Positions 1 through 7,340 of a stretch of 64,000 bases of DNA are shown here, piece after piece. The stretch's first letter is position 1, and each line of letters begins with the position of its first letter. The stretch comes from an uncultured Ignavibacteria bacterium. GTDB taxonomy: Bacteria; Bacteroidota; Ignavibacteria; Tepidaquicellales; Tepidaquicellaceae. The stretch spans positions 9,696 through 73,695 of the forward strand of contig CALJIG010000054.1 of NCBI GenBank assembly GCA_937974175.1, written 5' to 3'. Position numbers and translations under genes: made by a program. The notes under the pieces were generated by a model. It saw only the letters and a list, made by a program, of their open reading frames with translations, was not told the origin of the DNA and did no database searches.

Positions 1-252
1 ACAGAGTAAATGCATCGGATGTTGAACCTGCGAAACCGACGAGCACTGAGTCGTTATAAATTTTTCTTACTTTCTTAGTTGTAGATTTTGCGACTGTAGT
101 ACCCATTGTAACCTGACCGTCACTGCCTATTGCAGCTTTGCCGTTACGCACAAGTCCGATTACTGTAGTCGACCTGATTTTATTTTCGTTGTTGTCGATT
201 TTATTTTTGTTCAATCTTTTTAAATTAAAATTTTTAAATGTTTCCCACACAT
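1..252 (-). CDS. hslV: ATP-dependent protease subunit HslV (5' part only)
   Basis: Reading leftward, the frame contains TTVIGLVRNGKAAIGSDGQ, then VTMGTTVAKSTTKKVRKIY and VGFAGSTSDAFTL, the hallmark N-terminus of HslV, the threonine peptidase of the HslUV (ClpQY) protease. The threonine of TTVIG would be the catalytic N-terminal residue after propeptide removal, and the G-S-D-G-Q and G-F-A-G-S-T-D-A-F blocks are family signatures. The gene runs off the left edge, so about half is missing. The start is uncertain: ATG at 252 gives a 28-residue leader and TTG at 214 gives 15, while most HslV leaders are very short. hslU would be expected beyond the edge. Confidence 0.9.
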
Positions 253-303
253 TTATTTCTTCACCATTGAATCTGTTAATTGTTAATTACTAATTGATAA
301 TTG

Positions 304-1797
304 TTAAATACTTCGTCTCAACCTCGCCTTTGCAAGTCCCATTGCCTCTCTATATTTCGTGACTGTACGTCGAGCAATTTTATATCCGGCATTTGTCATT
401 TCTTTTACAAGAGCATCATCGGTAAACGGATTCTTTTTATCTTCATTATCAATAATACTTTTCAATTTATCTTTTGCTTCTTTTGCAGATACATCAAAGC
501 CGTCTTCATTTGTAAGCGCATTGCTGAAGAATGATTTAAGTGAATAAATACCAAAGTCAGTCTGCACATACTTACCTTTCACTGCGCGGCTGACGGTAGA
601 TACATCCATCGAAATATCTTCTGCAACATCTTTTTCTATCATTGGTCTCAATCCCACACCTTCATTATTAAACCATACATATTGTCTTTGCAGAATTGAG
701 TTCATTACTTTAAGCAAAGTCTGCCTTCTGGAATTAATCGCATCTAAAAACCATTTCGCGCGGTTAAAATTATTCGATAAAAATTCTTTCGTATCTTTAT
801 CAATTTTATCTCCGCTCTGATACATCTCCCTGTACGATTTATTGATACGAAGCGAAGGGACATTCTTTTCATTGAGATAAACTTCATAGTTATTATTTAC
901 CTTGGTAATAATTATATCGGGATAGATATAGCTTTCAGCAGCGCCGCTTTCTGTCTGGCCGGGCTTTGGGTTAAGCTTATGAATCAGTTCAAATATTTTT
1001 TTAACTTTCTCAAGAGATGTGTTCAATTCTTTTGCAAGCTTTTCGTAATTCTTTAAGCGAAGCTCTTCAAAGAACTCGTTAACTACACGCAGCGCATTTT
1101 TCTTTACAAAAGAATCTATTGCCGTTCTTTCAATCTGTACAGATAAACATTCCTGAAGATTTCTTGCAGCGATGCCGGCAGGTTCAAGTGAGCCTTGCAG
1201 TTCTTTTAAAACTTCTTCTACTTCAAGTATAGAAAAGAATTCATCCTTAAATTCAGTATCGAGCTTCAGTTCATCCATATCTCTTATCAGATCAATAATA
1301 TCAGTGGTTAGATATCCTTCATCATTCAATGAGCCGACAATTTCTTCTGCTATAAATGCTTTTTTTGCGGGCAAGCCCATCAGATGAACCTGAAGCATCA
1401 AGCTTTCATTTAAAAAAGATGCAGCCTGTATATTGGAGTTATCGTAGTCGTTCTGTGTACCCTTTGATGCATGTTCAGCGGGGTCATAATCCATTTCTTC
1501 TTTATTAAAATAATCATCCCAGTCAAGCTCATCTTCTTTCGTATTTTCAGACGGCTCTATTTCTTCATCTTCTTTCTTTGCATCTTCCTCATCTTTTTTT
1601 AATTCAAGATCTTTTTCCTCTTGTGTTTCATCCTTTACTTCATCTGGAGATTCCTCTTCCAGAAGTACATTTTCTTCAAGCTCTTTCTTTATCATCTGCT
1701 CAAGCGCCAGAGTAGGCACTGCAAGTACACTCTGATTAAGTATTACTTTTGGAAAAAGTTTTTGTGATAGTTTTAAATTTTGACTTTGTGATATCAC
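304..1797 (-). CDS. rpoN: RNA polymerase sigma-54 factor RpoN
   Basis: Sigma-54 directs RNA polymerase to -24/-12 promoters and needs AAA+ activators. At 497 aa the length is normal. Region I at the N-terminus has LSQKLFPKVILNQSVLAVP, an acidic region II follows (about residues 50-100, very rich in E/D/K), then the core-binding domain, the helix-turn-helix (DISMDVSTVSRAVKGKY, about 390-410) and the RpoN box ARRTVTKYRE (about 475-484). The start is GTG at 1797, whose G is also the last base of the upstream TAG stop, indicating translational coupling with the DUF3109 gene. No activator gene is visible in the window. Confidence 0.97.
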   Translation of the reverse strand: MISQSQNLKLSQKLFPKVILNQSVLAVPTLALEQMIKKELEENVLLEEESPDEVKDETQEEKDLELKKDEEDAKKEDEEIEPSENTKEDELDWDDYFNKEEMDYDPAEHASKGTQNDYDNSNIQAASFLNESLMLQVHLMGLPAKKAFIAEEIVGSLNDEGYLTTDIIDLIRDMDELKLDTEFKDEFFSILEVEEVLKELQGSLEPAGIAARNLQECLSVQIERTAIDSFVKKNALRVVNEFFEELRLKNYEKLAKELNTSLEKVKKIFELIHKLNPKPGQTESGAAESYIYPDIIITKVNNNYEVYLNEKNVPSLRINKSYREMYQSGDKIDKDTKEFLSNNFNRAKWFLDAINSRRQTLLKVMNSILQRQYVWFNNEGVGLRPMIEKDVAEDISMDVSTVSRAVKGKYVQTDFGIYSLKSFFSNALTNEDGFDVSAKEAKDKLKSIIDNEDKKNPFTDDALVKEMTNAGYKIARRTVTKYREAMGLAKARLRRSI

Positions 1798-2378
1798 TAT
1801 ACTTTTATTTTATTTGTTTTATTTAGAAATTTTTCTTTTGCAGCTTTATAAAAATCAATTCCGAATTCATCTATCAATGGCTGCTTTAGGAATTCGAAAA
1901 CCGTTTTATCTTCTGTAACACCTTTATCAAGCGCATCGTTGCACTCGGTAATTTTTTCGTAACGGATTATATTTCTCTTTTTACCGTATACTCTTACAGG
2001 GAATAAATAGCATGACATTGGTTTCTTGAATTGAATTTCTCCTGCAAAATATGCCGTCTGAAATGCGCACTTGGCTATCCCCTTCTCATCATAAAAAGAA
2101 AATACACATTCGTTATCATTATAAGTACTCACTGCTAAATTATGGTCGTGCTTATAATAAAATCCTTCACGCTCTATTATATCCAGATGTCTCTCCGGTA
2201 GATATTTTAAAACCTTCGGCATTGCATGCTTCATAATGTTTACTTCAGATTCCATCAGCGGCGCGCCTTCTGTTCCCTGTATTGTGCAGCATGCTCCTTT
2301 GCATGCATTCAGGTCGCAAGAAAATTTCACATCGAAAATCCTGTCGTCTATTATATACTTGTCTAAATTTATTTTCAT
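1797..2378 (-). CDS. DUF3109 family cysteine-rich protein
   Basis: 193 aa. The N-terminal part carries CDLNACKGACC (Cys21, 26, 30, 31), followed by further cysteines in ECVF, AKCAFQ, MSCYLFPV and ITECND. This cysteine spacing is typical of DUF3109, a Bacteroidota family related to the YkgJ/CxxCxxCC zinc- or iron-chelating proteins; its function is unknown. A role in metal binding is inferred from the cysteine pattern only. It sits directly upstream of rpoN with overlapping stop and start codons, so the two are probably one transcript. The upstream 140 bp holds a dispersed repeat rather than a clear promoter. Confidence 0.85.
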   Translation of the reverse strand: MKINLDKYIIDDRIFDVKFSCDLNACKGACCTIQGTEGAPLMESEVNIMKHAMPKVLKYLPERHLDIIEREGFYYKHDHNLAVSTYNDNECVFSFYDEKGIAKCAFQTAYFAGEIQFKKPMSCYLFPVRVYGKKRNIIRYEKITECNDALDKGVTEDKTVFEFLKQPLIDEFGIDFYKAAKEKFLNKTNKIKV

Positions 2379-2400
2379 TATTTTTTATAATAAGCATAAC

Positions 2401-2510
2401 AAATTCCTCCCTTGAGGGAGGTGGTCCCGATTTATCGGGAACGGTGGGTGTTCGTTCAAACACCCCTCCCTTTCGCTCCGCGAAAGTACTCCCCTCAAGG
2501 GGAGAATTTT
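2401..2510. repeat. Modular inverted repeat, full copy (S family)
   Basis: Constant outer arms (CTCCCTTGAGGGAGGTG on the left; ACTCCCCTCAAGGGGAGAAT on the right) and a constant centre (ACGGTGGGTGTTCG / CAAACACCCCTCCC) enclose two variable small hairpins, here CCCGATTTATCGGG and TTCGCTCCGCGAA. Another full copy is at 41250, and half copies lie at 55521, 55606 and 61195. Confidence 0.85.
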
Positions 2511-2522
2511 TAATAATAATAC

Positions 2523-3680
2523 TTAAGCACGAACAAAATATTTTCCGGGCAGCTGCCTTACAATTCCTTTGAACTCCAGGCTCAGCAATTCAACTAAGCA
2601 CGATGAAATATTAAACCCGCTGCCTTCATAAATTTTATCTATGTGTACGGGTTCAAAGCCGAGTAAATTATAAATAACAGTTTCTGACTTCGATAAGTTC
2701 GGCAATACTTTTTTCTCTTCTTTATACTTTGCCTTAACAAAATTTTTCATTTTGCTTTCAAGCTCAACTAAAACATCATCGGCATTCATCACAAGCTTTG
2801 CAGTTCCTTTTTTAATAAGGTTATTCGTTCCTTCTGACTGCTTCGAGTTCAGATGTCCCGGCACTGCAAAAACTTCCCTGTCCTGGTCAATAGCAAATCC
2901 TGCAGTTATCAGCGCGCCGCCTCTTGCATTACTCTCTATAATAATTGTGCCAACACTTATCCCGCTTATAATTCTGTTCCTCTTCGGGAAGTTAGGCTTA
3001 TCAGGGAAAGTACCCGGCGGAAACTCAGAAACAACTGCTCCTATTTCTGCAACTTCATCGTATAACTTTTTATTTTCGGGCGGATAAATTACATCTACTC
3101 CGCAGCCAAGAACTGCATAATTTATATTTCCGAATTTGCATGCCGTCTTATGACAGATTGCATCAACTCCCTTTGCCATTCCGCTCATTAAAGGAATATT
3201 CATTTTAGAAAACTCCTGCGAAAAATTTTCGCACATCTGCCTTCCGTATTCACTTGGCGTTCGTGTGCCGACTATGCCGATAGAGTATATATCGTTCGGA
3301 TTTAAATTTCCTCTGTAATATAAAAGAACAGGCGCGTCATAAATCGGTTTCAAATTCTTAGGATAATCATCGCGCAGGTATGTACTTATCCTGATATTTT
3401 TTTTCTCACAAGTTTCTAATAATTTTCCGAACTCTTTTTCCAGACTTTCAACTGCTGCCTTGCTTTTCCTTACATTCTCAAATGTCCTCAGATTATTAAT
3501 ACTTAAAATTTCGGTATTCTTTATGCTGAGCAAGTCAGCTTTAAAAACAGCTTCCGGACTTTTGAACAACTTAACGAGCGAGGCAATTTTTATATTTCCC
3601 ATTCTTTCAATTCGTGAAAGGAAATATAAATATTTTATTTCATTAAACTCAGCCTCACTTAAGTTAAGGTTTTCACTCAT
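2523..3680 (-). CDS. dprA: DNA processing protein DprA (Smf)
   Basis: DprA loads RecA on incoming single-stranded DNA during natural transformation. The 385-aa protein has an N-terminal SAM-like helical region (about 1-90), a Rossmann-like DprA/Smf core (about 100-300) with GIVGTRTPSEYGRQ, SGMAKGVDAICHKTA, AVLGCGVDVIYPPE, VSEFPPGTFP and SNARGGALITAGFA, and a C-terminal winged-helix domain (about 320-385). All core motifs are intact, so the gene looks functional. It stands alone, with a repeat between it and the DUF3109 gene. Confidence 0.97.
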   Translation of the reverse strand: MSENLNLSEAEFNEIKYLYFLSRIERMGNIKIASLVKLFKSPEAVFKADLLSIKNTEILSINNLRTFENVRKSKAAVESLEKEFGKLLETCEKKNIRISTYLRDDYPKNLKPIYDAPVLLYYRGNLNPNDIYSIGIVGTRTPSEYGRQMCENFSQEFSKMNIPLMSGMAKGVDAICHKTACKFGNINYAVLGCGVDVIYPPENKKLYDEVAEIGAVVSEFPPGTFPDKPNFPKRNRIISGISVGTIIIESNARGGALITAGFAIDQDREVFAVPGHLNSKQSEGTNNLIKKGTAKLVMNADDVLVELESKMKNFVKAKYKEEKKVLPNLSKSETVIYNLLGFEPVHIDKIYEGSGFNISSCLVELLSLEFKGIVRQLPGKYFVRA

Positions 3681-3768
3681 TTTATTAATTTAAATATTAT
3701 ATCCTTTTAAATGAATGTCTAAAAAAAGTAGTAGAATTTTACCATATAAGCCTACAAATATTATAAAT

Positions 3769-3908
3769 TAACCACAGAGTGCACAATGAGTATCACAGAG
3801 AACACGGAGAATTTTTTGAATATGGTAAATGGTGAATCGCAAATCAATAAATAAAAGAGGTTCACTCTCTGTGTTTTCTGTGTAAAACTCTGTGAGCTCT
3901 GTGGTTAA
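3769..3908. repeat. Self-similar inverted repeat built from the word CACAGAG
   Basis: The 3681-4119 gap has no gene I can support. Within it, TTAACCACAGAG (left) is matched by CTCTGTGGTTAA (right), and the arms contain several degenerate copies of CACAGAG or its complement. The rest is AT-rich upstream sequence for the gene at 4120. Confidence 0.7.
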
Positions 3909-4119
3909 TTTTCGGGTCAAAAAATAATTATTTTTACTGTTTTATTTTATAAATAAAAATGATAGTTTTGTAACTATATTATTACGGCAAATATTTATCT
4001 ATACGTAATTTTGCAGATAAAGTAATTCGTTAAACAGATGCAGTAAGAACTATATATTTCAGTGTTTATTTTTACATAATATTCTTTTAATTTAAGCCAT
4101 TAATCAAAAAATACATAAT

Positions 4120-4923
4120 TTGCAGACCCCGTTAAAAAGTAAGTTCTTGTTAGTCATGGCCGCCTTATGCATTTTTTTCTTCTGTTCTGAAAAATCGTAT
4201 TCGCAATGGATTCCAACAAAAGGCAAAAGCGGAACGCTTATTACGATGAAATACGGCGAATTCAATCAGTTTTATGACCCTGCAGGAAATCTTATCAGCC
4301 AAAATTCAAAGTTCAATAGATTCGATATAGATATTTTTAATATCACGGGAATAAGCCCGAGCGTAGGATTTTTTGTGAAATTCGGAATAGCAAAGCTTAC
4401 TAATCAGGACCCCGTTACAGGAACAAAAAGCAGTTTTGGTTTTAAAAATCCAAGCATTGGTATGGTTTACCAGCTCTATAAAGGACCTCCCATTATGGGT
4501 CTTGAGCTTGAAGTAAATTTACCACTCCATTTTCCTAAGGATGTTGACCCTGCGCTTGATGCAGACTTTGCTACATACAGCATCGGCTTTACAATGGGTA
4601 ACGGTATGCGAATTTTCAGAATGCCTTCATATTATAGTACCGGTATAAAATATAAATTCAGAGGTCAAGCAGATGCAGGCTCTGAAGTTTCACTTTATTT
4701 TACATTAGGTTCATCGATAAACAGATTAACTAGCTGGTATGTTACATTAGAAACTAACAGAGGTCTGGATGGAAATCCGCAAAGCTCAACGAAAATTTCA
4801 GGAGCAATCAATCAGAAAGTTTCAAAGACAATGAGTCTTTCATTCGGAACTGAATATGTAATTTCAGGAAAGAACGTTTCAACTGGTCCGAGTATATTTG
4901 TAGGATTCAATTTCGGTTACTAA
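4120..4923 (+). CDS. Putative outer-membrane beta-barrel protein
   Basis: 267 aa with a signal peptide (KSKFLLVMAALCIFFFCSE, cleavage probably after KSYSQ) followed by alternating polar and hydrophobic strands, many G and aromatic residues, and a C-terminus ending in GPSIFVGFNFGY, the aromatic last residue typical of outer-membrane barrels. I do not recognise a specific family; length and pattern suggest an 8-12-strand barrel of the 'transporter/porin-like' kind. The start is TTG at 4120, chosen because it supplies the positively charged n-region; an ATG 36 bp downstream would cut the signal peptide short. Followed after 41 bp by the glycosyltransferase, so possibly co-transcribed. Confidence 0.6.
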   Translation: MQTPLKSKFLLVMAALCIFFFCSEKSYSQWIPTKGKSGTLITMKYGEFNQFYDPAGNLISQNSKFNRFDIDIFNITGISPSVGFFVKFGIAKLTNQDPVTGTKSSFGFKNPSIGMVYQLYKGPPIMGLELEVNLPLHFPKDVDPALDADFATYSIGFTMGNGMRIFRMPSYYSTGIKYKFRGQADAGSEVSLYFTLGSSINRLTSWYVTLETNRGLDGNPQSSTKISGAINQKVSKTMSLSFGTEYVISGKNVSTGPSIFVGFNFGY

Positions 4924-4964
4924 TATTTATAAATTCTTACGGCTTTTATTTTAATAAATAATAA

Positions 4965-6569
4965 ATGGTAGATAAATTTTTTAGTGATGAGGTAACGATA
5001 AAATCTTTCAGGCGTGTATTTTATTTTACTTTAATAGTAGGGTTTGCTGCGCAGCTTGCAAGTTATTTCTACGAATACGTTTACGCCTATCCTGATGCCA
5101 TCAGCCGCGCCGATATTGCACGAAGATTTTATGATTCGCTAACTCCCGGCATCAGTCAGCAGTTAGGTACTGCATGGCTTCCCATACCGGCAGTTATGCT
5201 TCTTCCATTTACTTATTTTAATTTTCTCTGGTACACAGGCCTTGCAGGCAGCATTGTAAATCTTACCTGCTTCGTAATTACTTCACTTTGTATCTTCCTC
5301 TCGGTAAGACTTATCACCGAGCACAGACTTTCACAATATATCGCAGTTTTTATTTTTGTTATAAACCCTAACATTCTCTACCTCCAGACAACTGCAATGT
5401 CTGAAATGATTCTGATGATGTTCATGACTTCATCGGTTTATTATCTTCTTAAGTGGAATGTCACAGGAGAAAAAGTATGGTTCATTTATTCAGCGTGCTT
5501 GACTGCTCTTGCAGTGGGCTCGCGTTATGAAGGATGGACATTTGCGCTATGTATAATCATCGCAGTTGTTCTTTTATGCTTTGGTAAGAACAAAACAATG
5601 GTCATCCGCTATTCAATTTTATACATAGCTCCGACTGCTTTATTTGTAGGCTTCTGGCTCTATCATAACTGGAGTGTCTACGGCGACCCTATTGCATTCT
5701 TACGCGGTGAGTACTCTGCAGGGGCATGGTTTGAGAAAGGCGGCAGGTTCAATGCTAAAGGTGATTTATTATTCTCGCTGGTTGTTTACTTAAATAATAT
5801 TGTTCAGCTTATAGGTACTATACCACTGCTATTATTCGGTGTCGGTGTTATAATTTATTTCTTAGTCAATAAGTTCAGATTCTCTGCTATAACTCCATAC
5901 GTATTTTTGATTTCGATTCCCGTTACTATTTATCTTGTCTATGCCGGCTCGATTATTATTGAAATGCCTAACATAGAGCCATACGGATATTATAATGCGC
6001 GGTATGGAGTGTTTATTATTCCCGGCGTTGCATTCTTCATAGGATATTTATCATATAAAATTTACGAGTACAGATATTATAACAATCTTCCCTATTACAT
6101 CGGCTATTTTGTTTTAGCTTTGATTATTCCTCTTAGCTATTATTACAACTGGCCGAAAGGCGCGCCTGTAATTGTTGAGACAGCATTCTTTAATAATTCG
6201 CGTCCTGAAATTAACAGGGCTTCTGAATTTTTAAGAATGAACTACCGCGCAGGAACAATATTTTACGACGGAGTTAACTTCTCTTTAAAGCCCTGGACAA
6301 AGATTGATATCAAAGACAGAATCTATCCGGAAAGCTGGGAAGTCGGACCGAAGACTTTAGCCCGTCCGCAGGATTATGCTTCATGGATTTTAATCGATAA
6401 TAAAAATCCTTACTACAGATTAAGAGATAAGATTGACCCTATTATTCTGAACAGGTATTACGATTTGCTCTACGTTGATAACGGTATTGAAATCTACAAG
6501 AGAAATGCTCCTATAGAGCCGGTCACAGTAGACCTGAATAAGAAAGACGAAGAAGAACCGCTAAAATAA
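4965..6569 (+). CDS. Integral-membrane GT-C glycosyltransferase (ArnT/PMT-like)
   Basis: 534 aa with about ten to twelve predicted membrane segments. The first extracytoplasmic loop has DAISRADIARRFYDSLTPG then GTAWLPIPAVMLLPF, the loop seen in polyprenyl-phosphate-sugar-dependent GT-C enzymes (PMT/ArnT-like, 'RgtA/B/C/D-like'); the acidic residues in this loop are where the catalytic Asp normally sits. A soluble C-terminal region (about 430-534) follows. The enzyme would transfer a sugar from a lipid carrier to a surface acceptor, which cannot be named from sequence. The two small EamA-like genes downstream (spacing 29 bp) fit a flippase for the donor lipid. Confidence 0.75.
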   Translation: MVDKFFSDEVTIKSFRRVFYFTLIVGFAAQLASYFYEYVYAYPDAISRADIARRFYDSLTPGISQQLGTAWLPIPAVMLLPFTYFNFLWYTGLAGSIVNLTCFVITSLCIFLSVRLITEHRLSQYIAVFIFVINPNILYLQTTAMSEMILMMFMTSSVYYLLKWNVTGEKVWFIYSACLTALAVGSRYEGWTFALCIIIAVVLLCFGKNKTMVIRYSILYIAPTALFVGFWLYHNWSVYGDPIAFLRGEYSAGAWFEKGGRFNAKGDLLFSLVVYLNNIVQLIGTIPLLLFGVGVIIYFLVNKFRFSAITPYVFLISIPVTIYLVYAGSIIIEMPNIEPYGYYNARYGVFIIPGVAFFIGYLSYKIYEYRYYNNLPYYIGYFVLALIIPLSYYYNWPKGAPVIVETAFFNNSRPEINRASEFLRMNYRAGTIFYDGVNFSLKPWTKIDIKDRIYPESWEVGPKTLARPQDYASWILIDNKNPYYRLRDKIDPIILNRYYDLLYVDNGIEIYKRNAPIEPVTVDLNKKDEEEPLK

Positions 6570-6598
6570 TTTTCTACAATTAAAGTTATGCTGCATTA

Positions 6599-6982
6599 AT
6601 GAAACATTATACCGGAATACTTCTTGTAATTGTTTGCACATTTCTGGGAACAGCAGCACAGATTCTTTTTAAACTCTCTTCCAATACAGCAGTAACTCAA
6701 AAACACAGTTTAATAGACACGGTAATGAATCCTGTTCTCATAGGAGGATTCATTGCTTACGGTCTAAGCTTCCTTATACTCACAATCGCATTAAAGGAAG
6801 ATGACCTTTCCACATTGTATCCTTTTATAGGATTAACATACGTGTGGGTAAGCATTATCTCCCCTCTTTTTTTCCCGTCAGATTCATACAGCTTTTTAAG
6901 ATTTGCAGGAGTTGCGGCTATTGTGGCAGGTGTTTCCTTTATAGGATACGGAGGCAAAGGAGGTGATAAACGTGGAAAATAG
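6599..6982 (+). CDS. Small EamA/SMR-type membrane protein, first half-transporter
   Basis: 127 aa, four predicted membrane helices, one EamA/SMR repeat. The segment TLYPFIGLTYVWVSIISPLFF matches the conserved helix of SMR-like half-transporters such as ArnE, ArnF and EbrA/B. Helix 1 carries FLGTAAQILFKLSS, where the usual SMR glutamate is replaced by Q. It probably pairs with the overlapping next gene to form a heterodimer. Given the preceding GT-C enzyme, flipping of a lipid-linked sugar (ArnE/F-like) is a reasonable inference, but multidrug or metabolite export cannot be excluded. Confidence 0.7.
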   Translation: MKHYTGILLVIVCTFLGTAAQILFKLSSNTAVTQKHSLIDTVMNPVLIGGFIAYGLSFLILTIALKEDDLSTLYPFIGLTYVWVSIISPLFFPSDSYSFLRFAGVAAIVAGVSFIGYGGKGGDKRGK

Positions 6983-7334
6983 ACCAACAGAGCTCTGGGC
7001 TATAGGATTAGTTATTCTCAGCACAATCATAGGCGCTGCAGGACCAATCATGATGAAAGTCGGCGTGCGCGATATGAAGATGTCTCTCTTCAATATCATT
7101 AAAAATCCGCGTATAATTTTTGGAGCTTGTATGATGGTAATCTCTGCAGGTGTTTACATCATGGCGTTGAAAGGCGGCGAGCTCAGTGTGCTTTATCCTT
7201 ATGCTTCACTAAGTTATTTGTGGGTTACACTCATTTCAAAATTCTACCTTAAAGAAGAAATTAACACCCCCAAAATTTCTGGCATTGCTTTAATTATTCT
7301 TGGCATCATTCTCATAGGGCTCTCCAATAAATAA
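6963..7334 (+). CDS. Small EamA/SMR-type membrane protein, second half-transporter
   Basis: 123 aa, four predicted membrane helices, paralogous to the preceding gene: VLYPYASLSYLWVTLISKFYL aligns with its TLYPFIGLTYVWVSIISPLFF. GTG at 6963 overlaps the upstream gene by 20 bp; a second GTG at 6972 (protein start MENRPTELW) would overlap by 11 bp and is equally possible. The overlap and paralogy support a co-translated heterodimeric transporter. The stop is 6 bp from the convergent end of the hybrid kinase gene, with no obvious terminator between. Confidence 0.7.
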   Translation: MINVENRPTELWAIGLVILSTIIGAAGPIMMKVGVRDMKMSLFNIIKNPRIIFGACMMVISAGVYIMALKGGELSVLYPYASLSYLWVTLISKFYLKEEINTPKISGIALIILGIILIGLSNK

Positions 7335-7340
7335 GCATAT

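Noticed and set aside
2245..2463. 72-aa frame on the minus strand
   Set aside because: Overlaps the DUF3109 gene and is mostly translated S-family repeat, so it is a shadow.
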